A stretch of DNA of 64,000 nt from Natrarchaeobaculum aegyptiacum (GTDB lineage Archaea; Halobacteriota; Halobacteria; Halobacteriales; Natrialbaceae). Made by a program: the position numbers and the translations under genes. Positions 29,641 through 38,882 of this stretch are shown one piece after another. The notes beneath the pieces were generated by a model. It ran no database searches and was not told the DNA's origin. It saw only the letters and a program-made list of their open reading frames with translations. The stretch's first letter is position 1, and each line of letters opens with the position of its first letter. Location: assembly GCF_002156705.1 (NCBI RefSeq), contig NZ_CP019893.1, forward strand, positions 1,860,001 to 1,924,000. Direction: 5' to 3'.

Positions 29641-30147
29641 CGTATCAAAGCCAACGAGATCGTCACCGTCCCAGATCACCCGGGTCAGAACGTTGGGAAG
29701 CTGTTCTAAGCGCCGATAAAAGATCGCGCCGGGATGTTCGTCGATGGGGTCGACAGACATCCGATCGACGACCGAGCCACCCTGAGTTATCTGGAGGTGT
29801 GTCGGACCGAGGTCGGGATGATCGTCGTCCCGGTGCCACCCGAGCATAAACGAGCGCTCTGGTTCGATCCAGTTCATCCAGTACCAGTAGTCGGTATCTT
29901 CCGGTGAGTCGGTAAATCCGACCTCGAGACGCGCATCAGTCGCCGGATAGTCAGGGTCCTCGAGAATCCAGTTCGTTCGCGTCGATCCGACGACGCGGTA
30001 GGATCCTCGCTCCCGCGGTCCCGCGAGTCGAAACCGTACCGTCTCGAATCGGTCGTCGTTCTGGAGCGCCTGTGTGAGGTGGACTCGATGGAGAGCCCGC
30101 ATCCCGGGTCGCATCCAGTTAACGAGGAATATCGGAATAGAAACCAC
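29638..30147 (-). CDS. Haloarchaeal hypothetical protein paired with an HTH gene
   Basis: Up to 169 residues; ATG at 30114 (MRPGMRALHRVHL) or 30102 may be the true start. Charged at the N-terminus (LHRVHLTQALQNDDRFETVRFRL), then a compact beta-like domain rich in W and Y (DYWYWMNWIEPERSFMLGWHRDD). No catalytic motif recognised. It follows the HTH gene at 30172-30696 on the same strand, and such pairs recur in haloarchaeal genomes. Function unknown. Confidence 0.6.
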   Translation of the reverse strand: MVSIPIFLVNWMRPGMRALHRVHLTQALQNDDRFETVRFRLAGPRERGSYRVVGSTRTNWILEDPDYPATDARLEVGFTDSPEDTDYWYWMNWIEPERSFMLGWHRDDDHPDLGPTHLQITQGGSVVDRMSVDPIDEHPGAIFYRRLEQLPNVLTRVIWDGDDLVGFDT

Positions 30148-30171
30148 CTGAAAGGGAGGAGAACGGATCGG

Positions 30172-30696
30172 TCATACGGTAATCGGCGTGTCTCCGTTCG
30201 ACTGCGATAGCTGTGAGAGATCGTCGTACAGCTGGAGGGCGTTTTTCAGTAATCGAATCTCGAGTTCGAGTGCTCCCCAGGTGTCGCTGACGTTACGGAT
30301 CTCCCGGATCTCGTCGGCTGAAACGTCATCGTCGGTCAGTAGTTCACGGAGATTCTGGGCCGAGGCGACGTCGTACTCCGACTCCAGCGACTCGACTTCC
30401 TCCTGATATTCCTGTAGCTGCGACTCGAGTTCGGCTCGCGAGTGGGTTTCGATCAGGCGAACGATCTGATCGAGGAACTGCCGAACTGGATTCACCTCGT
30501 ATCGGCCATCCTCTCGCTTTCGAACGGTGTTCTCCGCCTCGAGCCGAGACAGTTCCTTGTCTGCGGTTTCCCACGCGACAGCCGCGCGCTCGGCGATGCT
30601 GTTGACCGTCGCTGGCTCCTCGAGCGTGTCGACCACCAGCCGAACGCGTTCGCGTCCACTGGTGTGATCGGTCCAGTCGTCCGGCGGTGTGTCCAT
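30172..30696 (-). CDS. Winged-helix protein with coiled coil
   Basis: 174 residues. The winged helix spans about 16-66 (VNSIAERAAVAWETADKELSRL, wing VRKREDGRYEV). A long helical region of dimerisation type follows (RAELESQLQEYQEEVESLES, LELEIRLLKNALQLYDDLSQ). The pattern is that of haloarchaeal TrmB-like or DUF7342-type regulators. Probably controls the adjacent hypothetical gene. Confidence 0.75.
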   Translation of the reverse strand: MDTPPDDWTDHTSGRERVRLVVDTLEEPATVNSIAERAAVAWETADKELSRLEAENTVRKREDGRYEVNPVRQFLDQIVRLIETHSRAELESQLQEYQEEVESLESEYDVASAQNLRELLTDDDVSADEIREIRNVSDTWGALELEIRLLKNALQLYDDLSQLSQSNGDTPITV

Positions 30697-30792
30697 CAGG
30701 TACTAGTGACGGGTTGAGACTCAAATAATTTGCCCCAGTCTCGATAATCTCGAACTGGTTGGAGTGGTGCTGGACTGGAACAGTCGTCTGGC

Positions 30793-31146
30793 TCACTCCG
30801 GAACTGTAAGGTCACCAGCACTTGGGATCGTGTAAACGGTCCAGTACCCCACCAGAAGCACCGCCACCGTCCAATGCACCGATGTTTCCAAGACGAGCCA
30901 ACTCCCAACCAGCGGTGCCATGGTCACTCCGACGGTCGTGGGAGCGAGCTTCGCGAGGCGGCAACGCCACCGGGGTGCGTCTGCACACCAGACAACCGCG
31001 ACGGCCGGTACAGGCCAGACCTCGAGCCGGACGTCCTCCGCGACGGGTTTCGCGAACACGTAGTGAGTCGCTTCGTGGGCGACGATTGCAGGCACGAGGA
31101 GGAGTGTCCCGAGCAGACAGACGAACCGCACGAACCGGCGGATCAT
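30793..31146 (-). CDS. Membrane protein with HEXXH zincin motif
   Basis: 117 residues from ATG 31146, which overlaps the upstream stop by four bases; the longer open frame is antisense-like noise. Helix 1 carries VPAIVAHEATHYVFA: HEATH is a perfect HEXXH zinc-protease motif inside a transmembrane segment, as in site-2-type or DUF3267 proteins. Further helices lie around 70-90 and 92-110. It is the last gene of the long membrane operon. Proteolytic activity is a prediction; a third zinc ligand is not evident. Confidence 0.6.
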   Translation of the reverse strand: MIRRFVRFVCLLGTLLLVPAIVAHEATHYVFAKPVAEDVRLEVWPVPAVAVVWCADAPRWRCRLAKLAPTTVGVTMAPLVGSWLVLETSVHWTVAVLLVGYWTVYTIPSAGDLTVPE

Positions 31147-31460
31147 ACCACGTACCTCCAGAGCAGCGTGAACGTGGCACTGACTCCGCCGAGGATGATG
31201 AACACCACGGCGATCTGCTGGTAGTCGCCCGGCAGCACACCGTAAAGCACCGGCGAGATCAACAGCAACACCACCGTCGGCAACGCCATATCGCCGGAGT
31301 GGACGTACAGCGCCACCATCAGGCCGACGCCGAGCAATAGCCCGACCACGGCCTCGCCGGCGAAACCGCCGTAGATCTCGAGCACCAGCTCGAGCCACGC
31401 GCCGGGACCCTCGGCGAACACCTGCGGATCGAGTTCCGGACCGATCTCGAGTGGAATCAT
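31143..31460 (-). CDS. Three-helix membrane protein of the element operon
   Basis: 105 residues: a short acidic amphipathic N-terminus (EIGPELDPQVFAEGPGAWLELVLEIYGG), then hydrophobic helices at about 35-52, 58-75 and 82-100. Overlaps both neighbours by four bases. A decayed copy of part of it is at 29.6 kb. Function unknown. Confidence 0.65.
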   Translation of the reverse strand: MIPLEIGPELDPQVFAEGPGAWLELVLEIYGGFAGEAVVGLLLGVGLMVALYVHSGDMALPTVVLLLISPVLYGVLPGDYQQIAVVFIILGGVSATFTLLWRYVV

Positions 31461-31828
31461 TGGATGACGAACCCCCGGATCAGCTGTGCGAAGCCGAGCG
31501 CCAGGATCAACTGTGACACCCGGCCGAAGAGCGTTGCGAACCAGCCGGGAAACCCGAGCGCCTCGAGTGTCGACGGGAGGTAGATCAGCACGCTCCCGAT
31601 CGAGGTGACGGTGTTGACGGCCTGGATGGTCGACCCGAGGAGGCTGTCGCCACCTCCCTCGTCAGGGTCGAACTCGCCGTCCGTGGTTTCCTCGGCTGCC
31701 GTGTCGAACTGTTCGTCGATGTCGGTCTCGGGGCTGTGTCCCAGCTCGTCGGCGACGCCCGAGAGCTGGAACGCGCTGATCGACAGTGCGACCGCGATCG
31801 CGAAGACGAGGACTGGCATCAATCTCAT
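31457..31828 (-). CDS. Signal-anchored membrane protein of the element operon
   Basis: 123 residues from ATG 31828 (MRLMPVLVFAIAVAL). An N-terminal hydrophobic signal or anchor, an acidic exterior loop (ETDIDEQFDTAAEETTDGEFDPDEGG), then one or two C-terminal helices (SVLIYLPSTLEAL; VSQLILALGFAQLI). Begins two bases after the stop of the large surface-protein gene. Function unknown. Confidence 0.65.
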   Translation of the reverse strand: MRLMPVLVFAIAVALSISAFQLSGVADELGHSPETDIDEQFDTAAEETTDGEFDPDEGGGDSLLGSTIQAVNTVTSIGSVLIYLPSTLEALGFPGWFATLFGRVSQLILALGFAQLIRGFVIQ

Positions 31829-31830
31829 GA

Positions 31831-33930
31831 CTATGGTGGGTAGGCCTGCGGGTGGCTCCCCGCGTCGGCGAACTTGAACACGAGCGCGACCATCCCGGCG
31901 AAGACCAGGATCGAGTACGGGATATCGATCGCACCGAAGGCGGTCAGTCCGAAGGCGACGACGACGGTGACGACGGCACCAGTTCGGGACATCGAGCCAC
32001 CGAACAGCGTCGCGACGCCGACGATCGCGAACAGCGCGAACGCCGCCAGCCACGAGCCGTCGATCGGCCAGTCGAGCGGGCCGACTCCGCCGATCGGTAT
32101 CGTCCCGGTCGCTGGCTCGGTCGGATCGTCCTCGATGACCTCGTACTCGAGGTGCCAGTTCTGTTCCACCTCGTCAGCGTCGAGGCGATACAGCTGCTGG
32201 TGTCTCGTTGAACCGGTCACCTCGGTCTCGGTCAGGAGGTTGCTCTCGTTGTGACGTTCGTAGATTCGATACTCCAGCCGGTCGACGCTGTCACCGCGAT
32301 CGAGGAATCGAACTGCGATCACGTCGCCGCCGAGCTCCCCTTCGATGGTTTCGATCCCGGCGTCGATCGTCCAGGCGTCGTCCTCTCCCACATCGAGCGG
32401 AACGTTCCCGACCTCGAGGGGCAGGATATCGTCGGTCTCGGGCGTGTGTGACCCGAGGACGCGCGAGTCGCCGTCGGTGTTTTCGACGGTCAGCCGGTAA
32501 CGCTCCCCGCGCTCGAGGATCGCGGTGAACTCGCCGTGAGCACCGAAGTAGTCGCCGGCGATCACCTGGTACTCCTCGTCCTCGCCAGCGGGAAGCGGTC
32601 GCTCGATATACATCCGGGTCTCCGAACTGTCGAAGTCGCCCGTCCGGTCCTCGAGGGCGAACTCGTTGAGCACCGAGTCGGCGTCCTCGTCGAGGAGGTA
32701 GACCGCGTTCTGTCGGTAGATGTTCTCGACGATAATCCGGCGATCCTCGTACCCCTCGGCGCTGGCGAAGACGACGAATTCCTGATTGGCGGGCAGGTCA
32801 CCCATGTCGACGGTACCGTCGTCGGTCTCGCGGGTGATGACCTCGTCTGCGGAGATTTCGCCGTCTTCCTCGACGAAGAACCGGACCTCGACGTCGGCGT
32901 CGTCATCGGCGATCAACTCCTGAGTCTGCTCGTCGCGGATCTCGATCTCGTCGGGAGCTTCGAACGTGAACGTCTCCGAGACAGTTTCCCCGCCGTAGGC
33001 GTCCGTGGCCACGACGTACCATTCGTTTTCACCCGTCAGCGTCGAGTCAGGGTTCGCGACGACGCGGTCTGCCTCGATGATCGTCTCCTCGTGGATCAGC
33101 TCGTCGTCACCGTCGCGGAATTCGACGTCGACCTGATCGCCCTGAACGGTATCGAACTGCGCGTCGTCAACGTCGATCTCGAGGGTGGGTGCGAACTCGG
33201 AGAGGAACTCGTCGTCGGGGCTCGCATTGGAGAGTTGCGGAGCCTCGTTCTCGAATCGGACACCGTCCTCGAGGATCTCGGCGTTCCAGTCGTCGGCCCC
33301 GCTGTCGCGATCGAGGTCGATTTCGACGCGCCACTCGTCGTACTCGTCGCCGTGGGCCGAGAGATCGGTCGTGTGCTCGCCGCTCTCGGACACCTCGTCG
33401 GTGGCGACCGTTTCCCACGTGTCGCCGTCGTGGCCTTCCCAGTTGACGGTCACCGAACTGTCCTCGAGGACGAGATCGACGTAGCCTTCCTCGACGTCCT
33501 CGGCAACGTGGGGCGCTCTGGTGAGATCGTCTCTGTAGTAGTGGAACGTGCCGACCTCGATGGTACTGTTCTCCGGAGAGATCGACGTTTCAGACTCGTC
33601 AGAATCTCCCCAGTAGGGGTTCGACAGGACACTCGTTCCCTGCCCGACTGATGTGGAGGTCGTAACCGGTCCCTGATCGATCTCGAGGGCGGTTTCGGCT
33701 TCAGCGTCGAGATCCACCGTCCATTGGTCCGGCTCGATCGCGAGAGAGTGCTCGAAGTGGACCGTAAACCCGTCCGGGACGTCCCTATTCTCCTCGAACT
33801 GCTCGACCAGCTGGTCAGGCTCCTCGTTGGCAATCTCACCGGTGTTCGTCTCGACTGCCCCGACGACTGGACTCAGGGTTGCACAGCAGACGATCACGAG
33901 AACGAACGCCAGCACGGTCGTCCGCCTCAT
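31831..33930 (-). CDS. Large secreted, membrane-anchored surface protein
   Basis: 699 residues from ATG 33930. Signal peptide (MRRTTVLAFVLVIVCCATLSPVVGA), then about 570 residues of acidic exoplasmic sequence with beta-sandwich-like stretches (FVVFASAEGYEDRRIIVENIY resembles a carboxypeptidase-regulatory-type fold). Three C-terminal transmembrane helices follow (about 605-690) and a short tail. It is the largest exposed protein of the operon and the best candidate for a spike, adhesin or envelope protein. I do not recognise it as a pleolipovirus spike. Confidence 0.7.
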   Translation of the reverse strand: MRRTTVLAFVLVIVCCATLSPVVGAVETNTGEIANEEPDQLVEQFEENRDVPDGFTVHFEHSLAIEPDQWTVDLDAEAETALEIDQGPVTTSTSVGQGTSVLSNPYWGDSDESETSISPENSTIEVGTFHYYRDDLTRAPHVAEDVEEGYVDLVLEDSSVTVNWEGHDGDTWETVATDEVSESGEHTTDLSAHGDEYDEWRVEIDLDRDSGADDWNAEILEDGVRFENEAPQLSNASPDDEFLSEFAPTLEIDVDDAQFDTVQGDQVDVEFRDGDDELIHEETIIEADRVVANPDSTLTGENEWYVVATDAYGGETVSETFTFEAPDEIEIRDEQTQELIADDDADVEVRFFVEEDGEISADEVITRETDDGTVDMGDLPANQEFVVFASAEGYEDRRIIVENIYRQNAVYLLDEDADSVLNEFALEDRTGDFDSSETRMYIERPLPAGEDEEYQVIAGDYFGAHGEFTAILERGERYRLTVENTDGDSRVLGSHTPETDDILPLEVGNVPLDVGEDDAWTIDAGIETIEGELGGDVIAVRFLDRGDSVDRLEYRIYERHNESNLLTETEVTGSTRHQQLYRLDADEVEQNWHLEYEVIEDDPTEPATGTIPIGGVGPLDWPIDGSWLAAFALFAIVGVATLFGGSMSRTGAVVTVVVAFGLTAFGAIDIPYSILVFAGMVALVFKFADAGSHPQAYPP

Positions 33931-34034
33931 TCGTCGCTCACCTCGAGTTGCGTGGCTACCGGTGGACGCTCTGGATCGATCTCGACGTCGAGACAGGTCT
34001 CGTCCCGGAGGCGCTCGAGGTCCTCGGTCGTCAT
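33927..34034 (-). CDS. 35-residue acidic protein
   Basis: MTTEDLERLRDETCLDVEID..., ATG 34034, stop overlapping the next ATG (33930) by four bases and start overlapping the upstream stop. A single cysteine. The double ATGA-type overlap is the reason to call it. Confidence 0.5.
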   Translation of the reverse strand: MTTEDLERLRDETCLDVEIDPERPPVATQLEVSDE

Positions 34035-34315
34035 GGCGGGCCAACCCTCCGTTGCTGTTCTTCCCGACGCGTCCGGACGATCGGGCCGACCAGCAGCCAG
34101 ACGAACAGCCCGACCAGCATGATCGCGATCGGGAAGTAGCGGATGTCGACGGCAAGCTGGAACGGCGTGCTGAACGGCCCCTCGGAAAGCCCGTACTGCT
34201 CGCCGAGTTCGATGATCGGAACCGTGACGCCGTCGATCACTATCCCCAGAACGAGCAGCGCCAGAAACGCGATCAACACGAGGATGATCCGGCGCAGGTG
34301 GCTCAACACGGACAT
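34031..34315 (-). CDS. Two-helix membrane protein of the element operon
   Basis: 94 residues. Basic start (MSVLSHLRRI), helix about 9-30, acidic/polar loop of about 30 residues, helix about 60-82, then a basic tail (RTRREEQQRR), so both ends are probably cytoplasmic. Directly abuts the upstream gene. Function unknown. Confidence 0.65.
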   Translation of the reverse strand: MSVLSHLRRIILVLIAFLALLVLGIVIDGVTVPIIELGEQYGLSEGPFSTPFQLAVDIRYFPIAIMLVGLFVWLLVGPIVRTRREEQQRRVGPP

Positions 34316-34561
34316 TCAGATCCCTCCGTAAGCACTCGAGCGGTTGTAGATCGCGCCCGCGACCAGCAGGACGACGATCGAGAGCAGTACCACGAACGGC
34401 ATCCACTCGGCGGCCTCGGTGAACCAGCCGACCAGTGGCGACTCCGCAGGCCCAACGTCCTCGAGAACGGCGACCAGTTCCCGGACCGGGTGGAGCCAGA
34501 ACCAGATCGCGACGGCTGCCGCGAGAAAGACGATCGCGGCCGCCAGCAGGATCCAGAACAT
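34316..34561 (-). CDS. Two-helix membrane protein of the element operon
   Basis: 81 residues from ATG 34561 (MFWILLAAAIVFLAAAVAIW); the stop of the upstream gene overlaps this start (TGATG). Helices at about 2-22 and 53-73 with an amphipathic connector (HPVRELVAVLEDVGPAES). Size and topology resemble its downstream neighbour. Function unknown. Confidence 0.65.
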   Translation of the reverse strand: MFWILLAAAIVFLAAAVAIWFWLHPVRELVAVLEDVGPAESPLVGWFTEAAEWMPFVVLLSIVVLLVAGAIYNRSSAYGGI

Positions 34562-37500
34562 CAGGACCACCCCCACGGGTCACCGGATTCCTCTACATCG
34601 TCCCCGAAGATGGCCTGACCCTCGGGAAGGTCCTCGGCCTCCGCGATCGGGACGTCGAACTCCGCCGCATCCATGTCGAACCATGCGCCTCCCGTGTCCG
34701 CAGGCTCTGGATCCTGCTCGGGCCACTCCGGGAACGGCGTTCGACGAGGTGCTGGTCGCGTGGGCGGTCGAACGGGTGTCCGCGTCGCAGTGGGCTGGTC
34801 GACAGTCGTCGTCAGCTCCTGATCCATCACCGTCGGCTGGTCCGTCGCGAGCGTGGTGTCGAGTCCGACGGCCTGCGTGACCGTCTGATCGAGTGTCGTC
34901 TCGAGATCCGTCGTCGGGTCCACAGTGAGGTCCTCGTCGACAGTCGGATCGGCGAACGGAGCCTCGAGGTCCAGTTCCGCATCTGCTACTGTGTCGACTG
35001 CCGTCGCCGTCTCCTGACCAGTCGGATCCGTGAACGCAGTGTCCAGCTCGAGGTCTCCCGTGGGATCAACATATTCGTCCGTCGCAACTATCTCGGAAGC
35101 CGCTCCGGGATCGCCGTACACCGTTGCGGTGCGCTGCTGGGCCGGAGGGCCGACGACGGCGTCCGCGGTCGTCGTCTCGAGCGCTCCGGGGTCACCATAC
35201 GGGCTCTGGACGTCGGCCTGCTGCTGGGTCTGCTGGAGTTGCTGGCGTTGTTCGAGCTGCTGGCGCTGCTCGAGTTCGCGCGCCCGCTGGAGTTCGCGCT
35301 GGTACTCGTCCCAGCTGCCGAACTCGTCGCGCATCTGCCGGATTCGCTCGACGGGCGTTGCGTCAGGCTCGACCTGTGGGCCAGCCTGCTCGACCTGTTC
35401 GCGAAGGATCTCCTCCTCACGACGTCGAAGCGCCTGCTGGTAGGCCTCGTCACTGGGAAAGGCCTCTCGAGGCGGCGCTCGGCCCTCGGGCGTCGGTGCT
35501 GTCGGGTCCGCGGGCTCGAAGGCCTCGTCGGGGAGGTCTCGCTGACGCTCGCGCTGGATGGTGAGTTCCATCTGGCCGCGATCGTCGCGGGCGAACGATC
35601 GCCGACGTCCCGCCTGTCCACTGAGGAACCTCGTCCCGCGGACCGCTGCCCCGGGAACACCGACTCCGGTACCGATCGCGGCCCCGGCGGACGCACTGGC
35701 CTCGAGGGGCTGGAAGTCGCCGTCGTCCCGGATGGTCGACTCGAGAGTCGACTCCGTCCACTCGAGACCGGTCTCGAAGGCGTATTCGCCACCCGAGCGA
35801 ACGCGACCTCCCGCGTGCTGTGCACCAGTCGAGGCCTCGAGGCCGAGGGCAGCCCCGTGGACGGGATCGTCACGAAAATCCTCGTAGTCCATCGTCGCGA
35901 GGTCCTGGGCAGCCTCGAACTGCGCTCGTCGCCAGTCGACGTTTTCCTCGATCGCCCAGCGACCGGTGTCGCCCGCAGTGAGTGCGAGACCCGCCGGATC
36001 CAGTACGCTGATGCCGGTCTCGACAGCCCCGCCACCGATGTCACCGAGCGCTTCCTCGGTCGTGATCGGAACCGGATCACCGGCGAACGTCGGCGTCGTC
36101 GCGAGCGTCACCTCGACCTCTCCGGGGACGCGATCGCGAACCGCGTCACCGGCGCGTTCTGCACCCGACTGCCAGCTGTCGCTCCAGCCCTCGAGCGTTC
36201 GGCCGACCCATGTCGCACGCCCCTCGTCGATCTCCGCCCGGAGTTCGCCGTCGACGGTCTCGACCGTGACGTCGTCTGGGTCGACGTCCTCTTCGTCGGC
36301 GACCTGCTCCCGGAGGAGTTCCTCCTGTGCGTCCTGCGTTGGCCGAACGCCGGGAGCCCCGTGCTGGAACGTCGGGACGAACTGCTCGGGCTCGAGGCCA
36401 GTCTCTTCAGCAGCTTCCTCCTGGAGCGCCTCGAGTTCTTCTTCCTCGAGCGTGGCCGCGGGCTCACCGCGCAACTGTGAGAGGGCGGGGCCGAGCGTCT
36501 GCTGGGCGAACTCGCCGACGATGGGTTGCTGGAACGACTGCGACATCTCGTCGTCCCGTGCCATCGCAGTCCGGGCCTCGTCGGTCAACTCGAGTCGTGG
36601 TTCGTCGCCACCGAAGTCGATCGCCTCGACGTCGTCGGCCTCGATCTCGTCGGCCCCGGCGAGGAGATCGTCCAGGAACTCGTCGTCGACGTCATCCGGG
36701 TCGACGACTTCCGTAGGACGGAAGTCGACGCCATCGTCGGTCTCGATCTGCTCGAGTTCGGCGGGCTGAACGCCGTAGGCGTCGACCTGTTCCCGGCGGA
36801 ATTCCTCGAGCTGGTGCTCGTGGACAGCGTCCTCGTCGACCTGTATACGCTGACCGCCGTCCTCGAAGTCGACGTCCACTGCCGACGCTGGAACGGTCGC
36901 ATCGTGTTCCTCGCTAAGCGCCTGTGCCTGTTCTTCGGCGATCCGCTCTCGAGCGTCGCTCCGAAGTTCGACATCGGGACCAGAGCGGCCAGTCGGATCG
37001 ACGTGTACGTCGACGTCGTCGATCCGGATAGCAGGGTCACGGGCGATCTCCTCGGCGATCGTTTCCTCGCGCTGTCGAGCCGCGTCCCGTCGCTGGCCAC
37101 CGACGTGAAGGCTCTCCTCGAGCGGCGTCGCTCGTTCGACGAACCGATCTTCGTGCTCACGAACTTCCTCGAGGAAGGCGACAGGATCGTCCTCGGCCAG
37201 CTGCCGTCGACGCTCGATCGCCTCGAGTTCCTCCTCGACGCGCTGTTCGGCGTCGACGTTCAGGGAGTTGCCCCAGAACTCCTCGAAGCGATCTGGATCG
37301 GTTCGCTCGAGTGCCTCGACGGGGCTCCCGACGGCTTCCCGGCCCTCGAGGGTCGCGTCGACCTCCGAAACGCTCTCGATCCGACCGCTCTCGAGTTCCT
37401 GCCGGTAGATATCCAGAACTGGTGCACTCCCCTCGAGCGGGACGTACACGTCGTCAGGGTGAGCGAGTTCGTCCTGCATCCGCTCGATCCGGTGGCGTGC

Positions 37501-37809
37501 GACGCGTTCCTCTGCGTCCTCGGTGAGCCGAACCTCGTCATCCTGGACGACGACGTCCTCGCGGTAATCGAGGTCGACACCGTCGACCTGCTCGGTCAGC
37601 TCACGGCGGGCCTGGATCTCGGGATGGACCTCGACGTCGCCATCCTCGGTGACGATCGTCCCGTCGCTCGGCGAAACACCTTCCTCCTCGGCCAGTTCGC
37701 GGCGCTCACGCTCGATCTCACGGCGTTCGGCACGCTGCTGGGCAACCTCCCGCTGCCGTCGCCGCTCCTCGAGGCGGTCATCCCGGCCATCGTTCACAGA
37801 TGCCGCCAT
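34561..37809 (-). CDS. Giant acidic coiled-coil protein of the element operon
   Basis: 1,082 residues from ATG 37809, two bases after the upstream stop (an in-frame GTG lies at 37818). The N-terminus is a charged coiled coil (RLEERRRQREVAQQRAERRE). Residues 50-450 are repetitive acidic segments with many ERV/EEL blocks. About 580-760 is the only region with Gly/Ala-rich hydrophobic patches (SASAGAAIGTGVGVPGAAVRG). Gln-rich heptads (RELEQRQQLEQRQQLQQTQQ) precede a Thr/Asp/Pro-rich C-terminus. No enzyme motif. Length and composition suggest a structural or tape-measure-like scaffold, which is inference. Confidence 0.65.
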   Translation of the reverse strand: MAASVNDGRDDRLEERRRQREVAQQRAERREIERERRELAEEEGVSPSDGTIVTEDGDVEVHPEIQARRELTEQVDGVDLDYREDVVVQDDEVRLTEDAEERVARHRIERMQDELAHPDDVYVPLEGSAPVLDIYRQELESGRIESVSEVDATLEGREAVGSPVEALERTDPDRFEEFWGNSLNVDAEQRVEEELEAIERRRQLAEDDPVAFLEEVREHEDRFVERATPLEESLHVGGQRRDAARQREETIAEEIARDPAIRIDDVDVHVDPTGRSGPDVELRSDARERIAEEQAQALSEEHDATVPASAVDVDFEDGGQRIQVDEDAVHEHQLEEFRREQVDAYGVQPAELEQIETDDGVDFRPTEVVDPDDVDDEFLDDLLAGADEIEADDVEAIDFGGDEPRLELTDEARTAMARDDEMSQSFQQPIVGEFAQQTLGPALSQLRGEPAATLEEEELEALQEEAAEETGLEPEQFVPTFQHGAPGVRPTQDAQEELLREQVADEEDVDPDDVTVETVDGELRAEIDEGRATWVGRTLEGWSDSWQSGAERAGDAVRDRVPGEVEVTLATTPTFAGDPVPITTEEALGDIGGGAVETGISVLDPAGLALTAGDTGRWAIEENVDWRRAQFEAAQDLATMDYEDFRDDPVHGAALGLEASTGAQHAGGRVRSGGEYAFETGLEWTESTLESTIRDDGDFQPLEASASAGAAIGTGVGVPGAAVRGTRFLSGQAGRRRSFARDDRGQMELTIQRERQRDLPDEAFEPADPTAPTPEGRAPPREAFPSDEAYQQALRRREEEILREQVEQAGPQVEPDATPVERIRQMRDEFGSWDEYQRELQRARELEQRQQLEQRQQLQQTQQQADVQSPYGDPGALETTTADAVVGPPAQQRTATVYGDPGAASEIVATDEYVDPTGDLELDTAFTDPTGQETATAVDTVADAELDLEAPFADPTVDEDLTVDPTTDLETTLDQTVTQAVGLDTTLATDQPTVMDQELTTTVDQPTATRTPVRPPTRPAPRRTPFPEWPEQDPEPADTGGAWFDMDAAEFDVPIAEAEDLPEGQAIFGDDVEESGDPWGWS

Positions 37810-37811
37810 GG

Positions 37812-38882
37812 TTACCACCCCAGCAGGAGCGGCTGGACGGCCATCGGGATACTCGAACCACCGCCGTCACCGCCGCCGATCGAGCCGATCAGTTCCGGCG
37901 CGAGCATGATCCCAAGGGTCAGTGCAACCCCGAGCAGCAGGTAGACGATCTTCGACCGGGCGTCGTCGCCGAAGGCCTCAGCGAGGCGACCGCGGTCCTC
38001 CTGCTTTTTCATCTCCTCGTTGCCCGCCTGACTGTGCTGGAGTTCGTAGTGCTTCTCGAGGCTGACGATCATCCCCTCGGCGTCGGGGTTCGAGTTCGCC
38101 CAGTTGATGTAGACGTCCTCGAAGGGCTCGCCGTTCCACTGGTTCAACGAGCGGGCGAACAGGCCGGTCGCGGAGTAGTTGCCGCCGTCGGCACGGACCT
38201 GCTGTCCGCCTGCAGCGGTGGCCGCTGGCTCGTGGCCTTTCTGCTGATTGGCCTTCACCCGCTGGTTGAAGTTCTGGACGTAGACGGCGTCTTTGAGGTC
38301 GAGTTTCTCCGCGGTTCGCGCACCGACGGGGGTCACCAGTTCGTGGGCGTCCGCGACGCCCCAGACGACGTTTGCCTCGCCGAGGGTGTAAGACTGTAGT
38401 CCGTCGGGCAAAGACCACTGCTCGCCGTTTTTCGTCCGGATCACCTGCTCTTCCTCGTCGACCTCCGCGAGTCGCGGGACGATCTCGCGATCGCCGTAGA
38501 TCGTCATCGCGATCAGGTGTGCCCCGGTCTTTTTCTGGAGCCCTTTGAACCCGAGGTCGATGCACTTCCTGTACACACGGACCCGGCCGGGAATCCGGTT
38601 CGCGACGACCACCACCGGCGAGACGAGGAGCAACAGGATCGTCGCGCTGAACCCGAGGACGCGAGCCCACGCACTGTGAATCCGCGACGTGCGCCCTTCC
38701 CCGGCGTGAGCCTCGAGGACGTTCGGTTCGCCTTCTGGGATGTCGTCCGTCTCCTCTGATTCACCGGTCTCGTCGTCGGAGGACTCTGTCCCGATACGGT
38801 CCAGCGTCTCGTCGACCTCGCTCACGACGCGTTTCGTCTCGTCGTCCAGATCGTCGGAATCGGATGGAATCTCGTCAGTCAT
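37812..38882 (-). CDS. Membrane protein with soluble central domain
   Basis: 356 residues. An acidic N-terminal 60 residues, helix at about 75-98 (LGFSATILLLLVSPVVVVAN), then a domain of about 200 residues (VYRKCIDLGFKGLQKKTGAHLIAM; YTLGEANVVWGVADAHELVTPVGA). A second helix lies near 310-335 and a Gly-rich end follows. The topology could fit a secretion or assembly platform protein. No family recognised. Overlaps the upstream gene. Confidence 0.65.
   Translation of the reverse strand: MTDEIPSDSDDLDDETKRVVSEVDETLDRIGTESSDDETGESEETDDIPEGEPNVLEAHAGEGRTSRIHSAWARVLGFSATILLLLVSPVVVVANRIPGRVRVYRKCIDLGFKGLQKKTGAHLIAMTIYGDREIVPRLAEVDEEEQVIRTKNGEQWSLPDGLQSYTLGEANVVWGVADAHELVTPVGARTAEKLDLKDAVYVQNFNQRVKANQQKGHEPAATAAGGQQVRADGGNYSATGLFARSLNQWNGEPFEDVYINWANSNPDAEGMIVSLEKHYELQHSQAGNEEMKKQEDRGRLAEAFGDDARSKIVYLLLGVALTLGIMLAPELIGSIGGGDGGGSSIPMAVQPLLLGW

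Noticed and set aside
29399-29641. Minus-strand 80-codon frame at 29399-29641
   Set aside because: It is in the wrong frame for the decayed copies of the operon genes that this DNA actually contains.
33169-37944. Long plus-strand frames opposite the membrane operon, such as 34435-36480 and 36526-37944
   Set aside because: Shadow frames of the acidic 1,082- and 699-residue genes; the minus-strand genes have start/stop overlaps, signal peptides and acidic composition.
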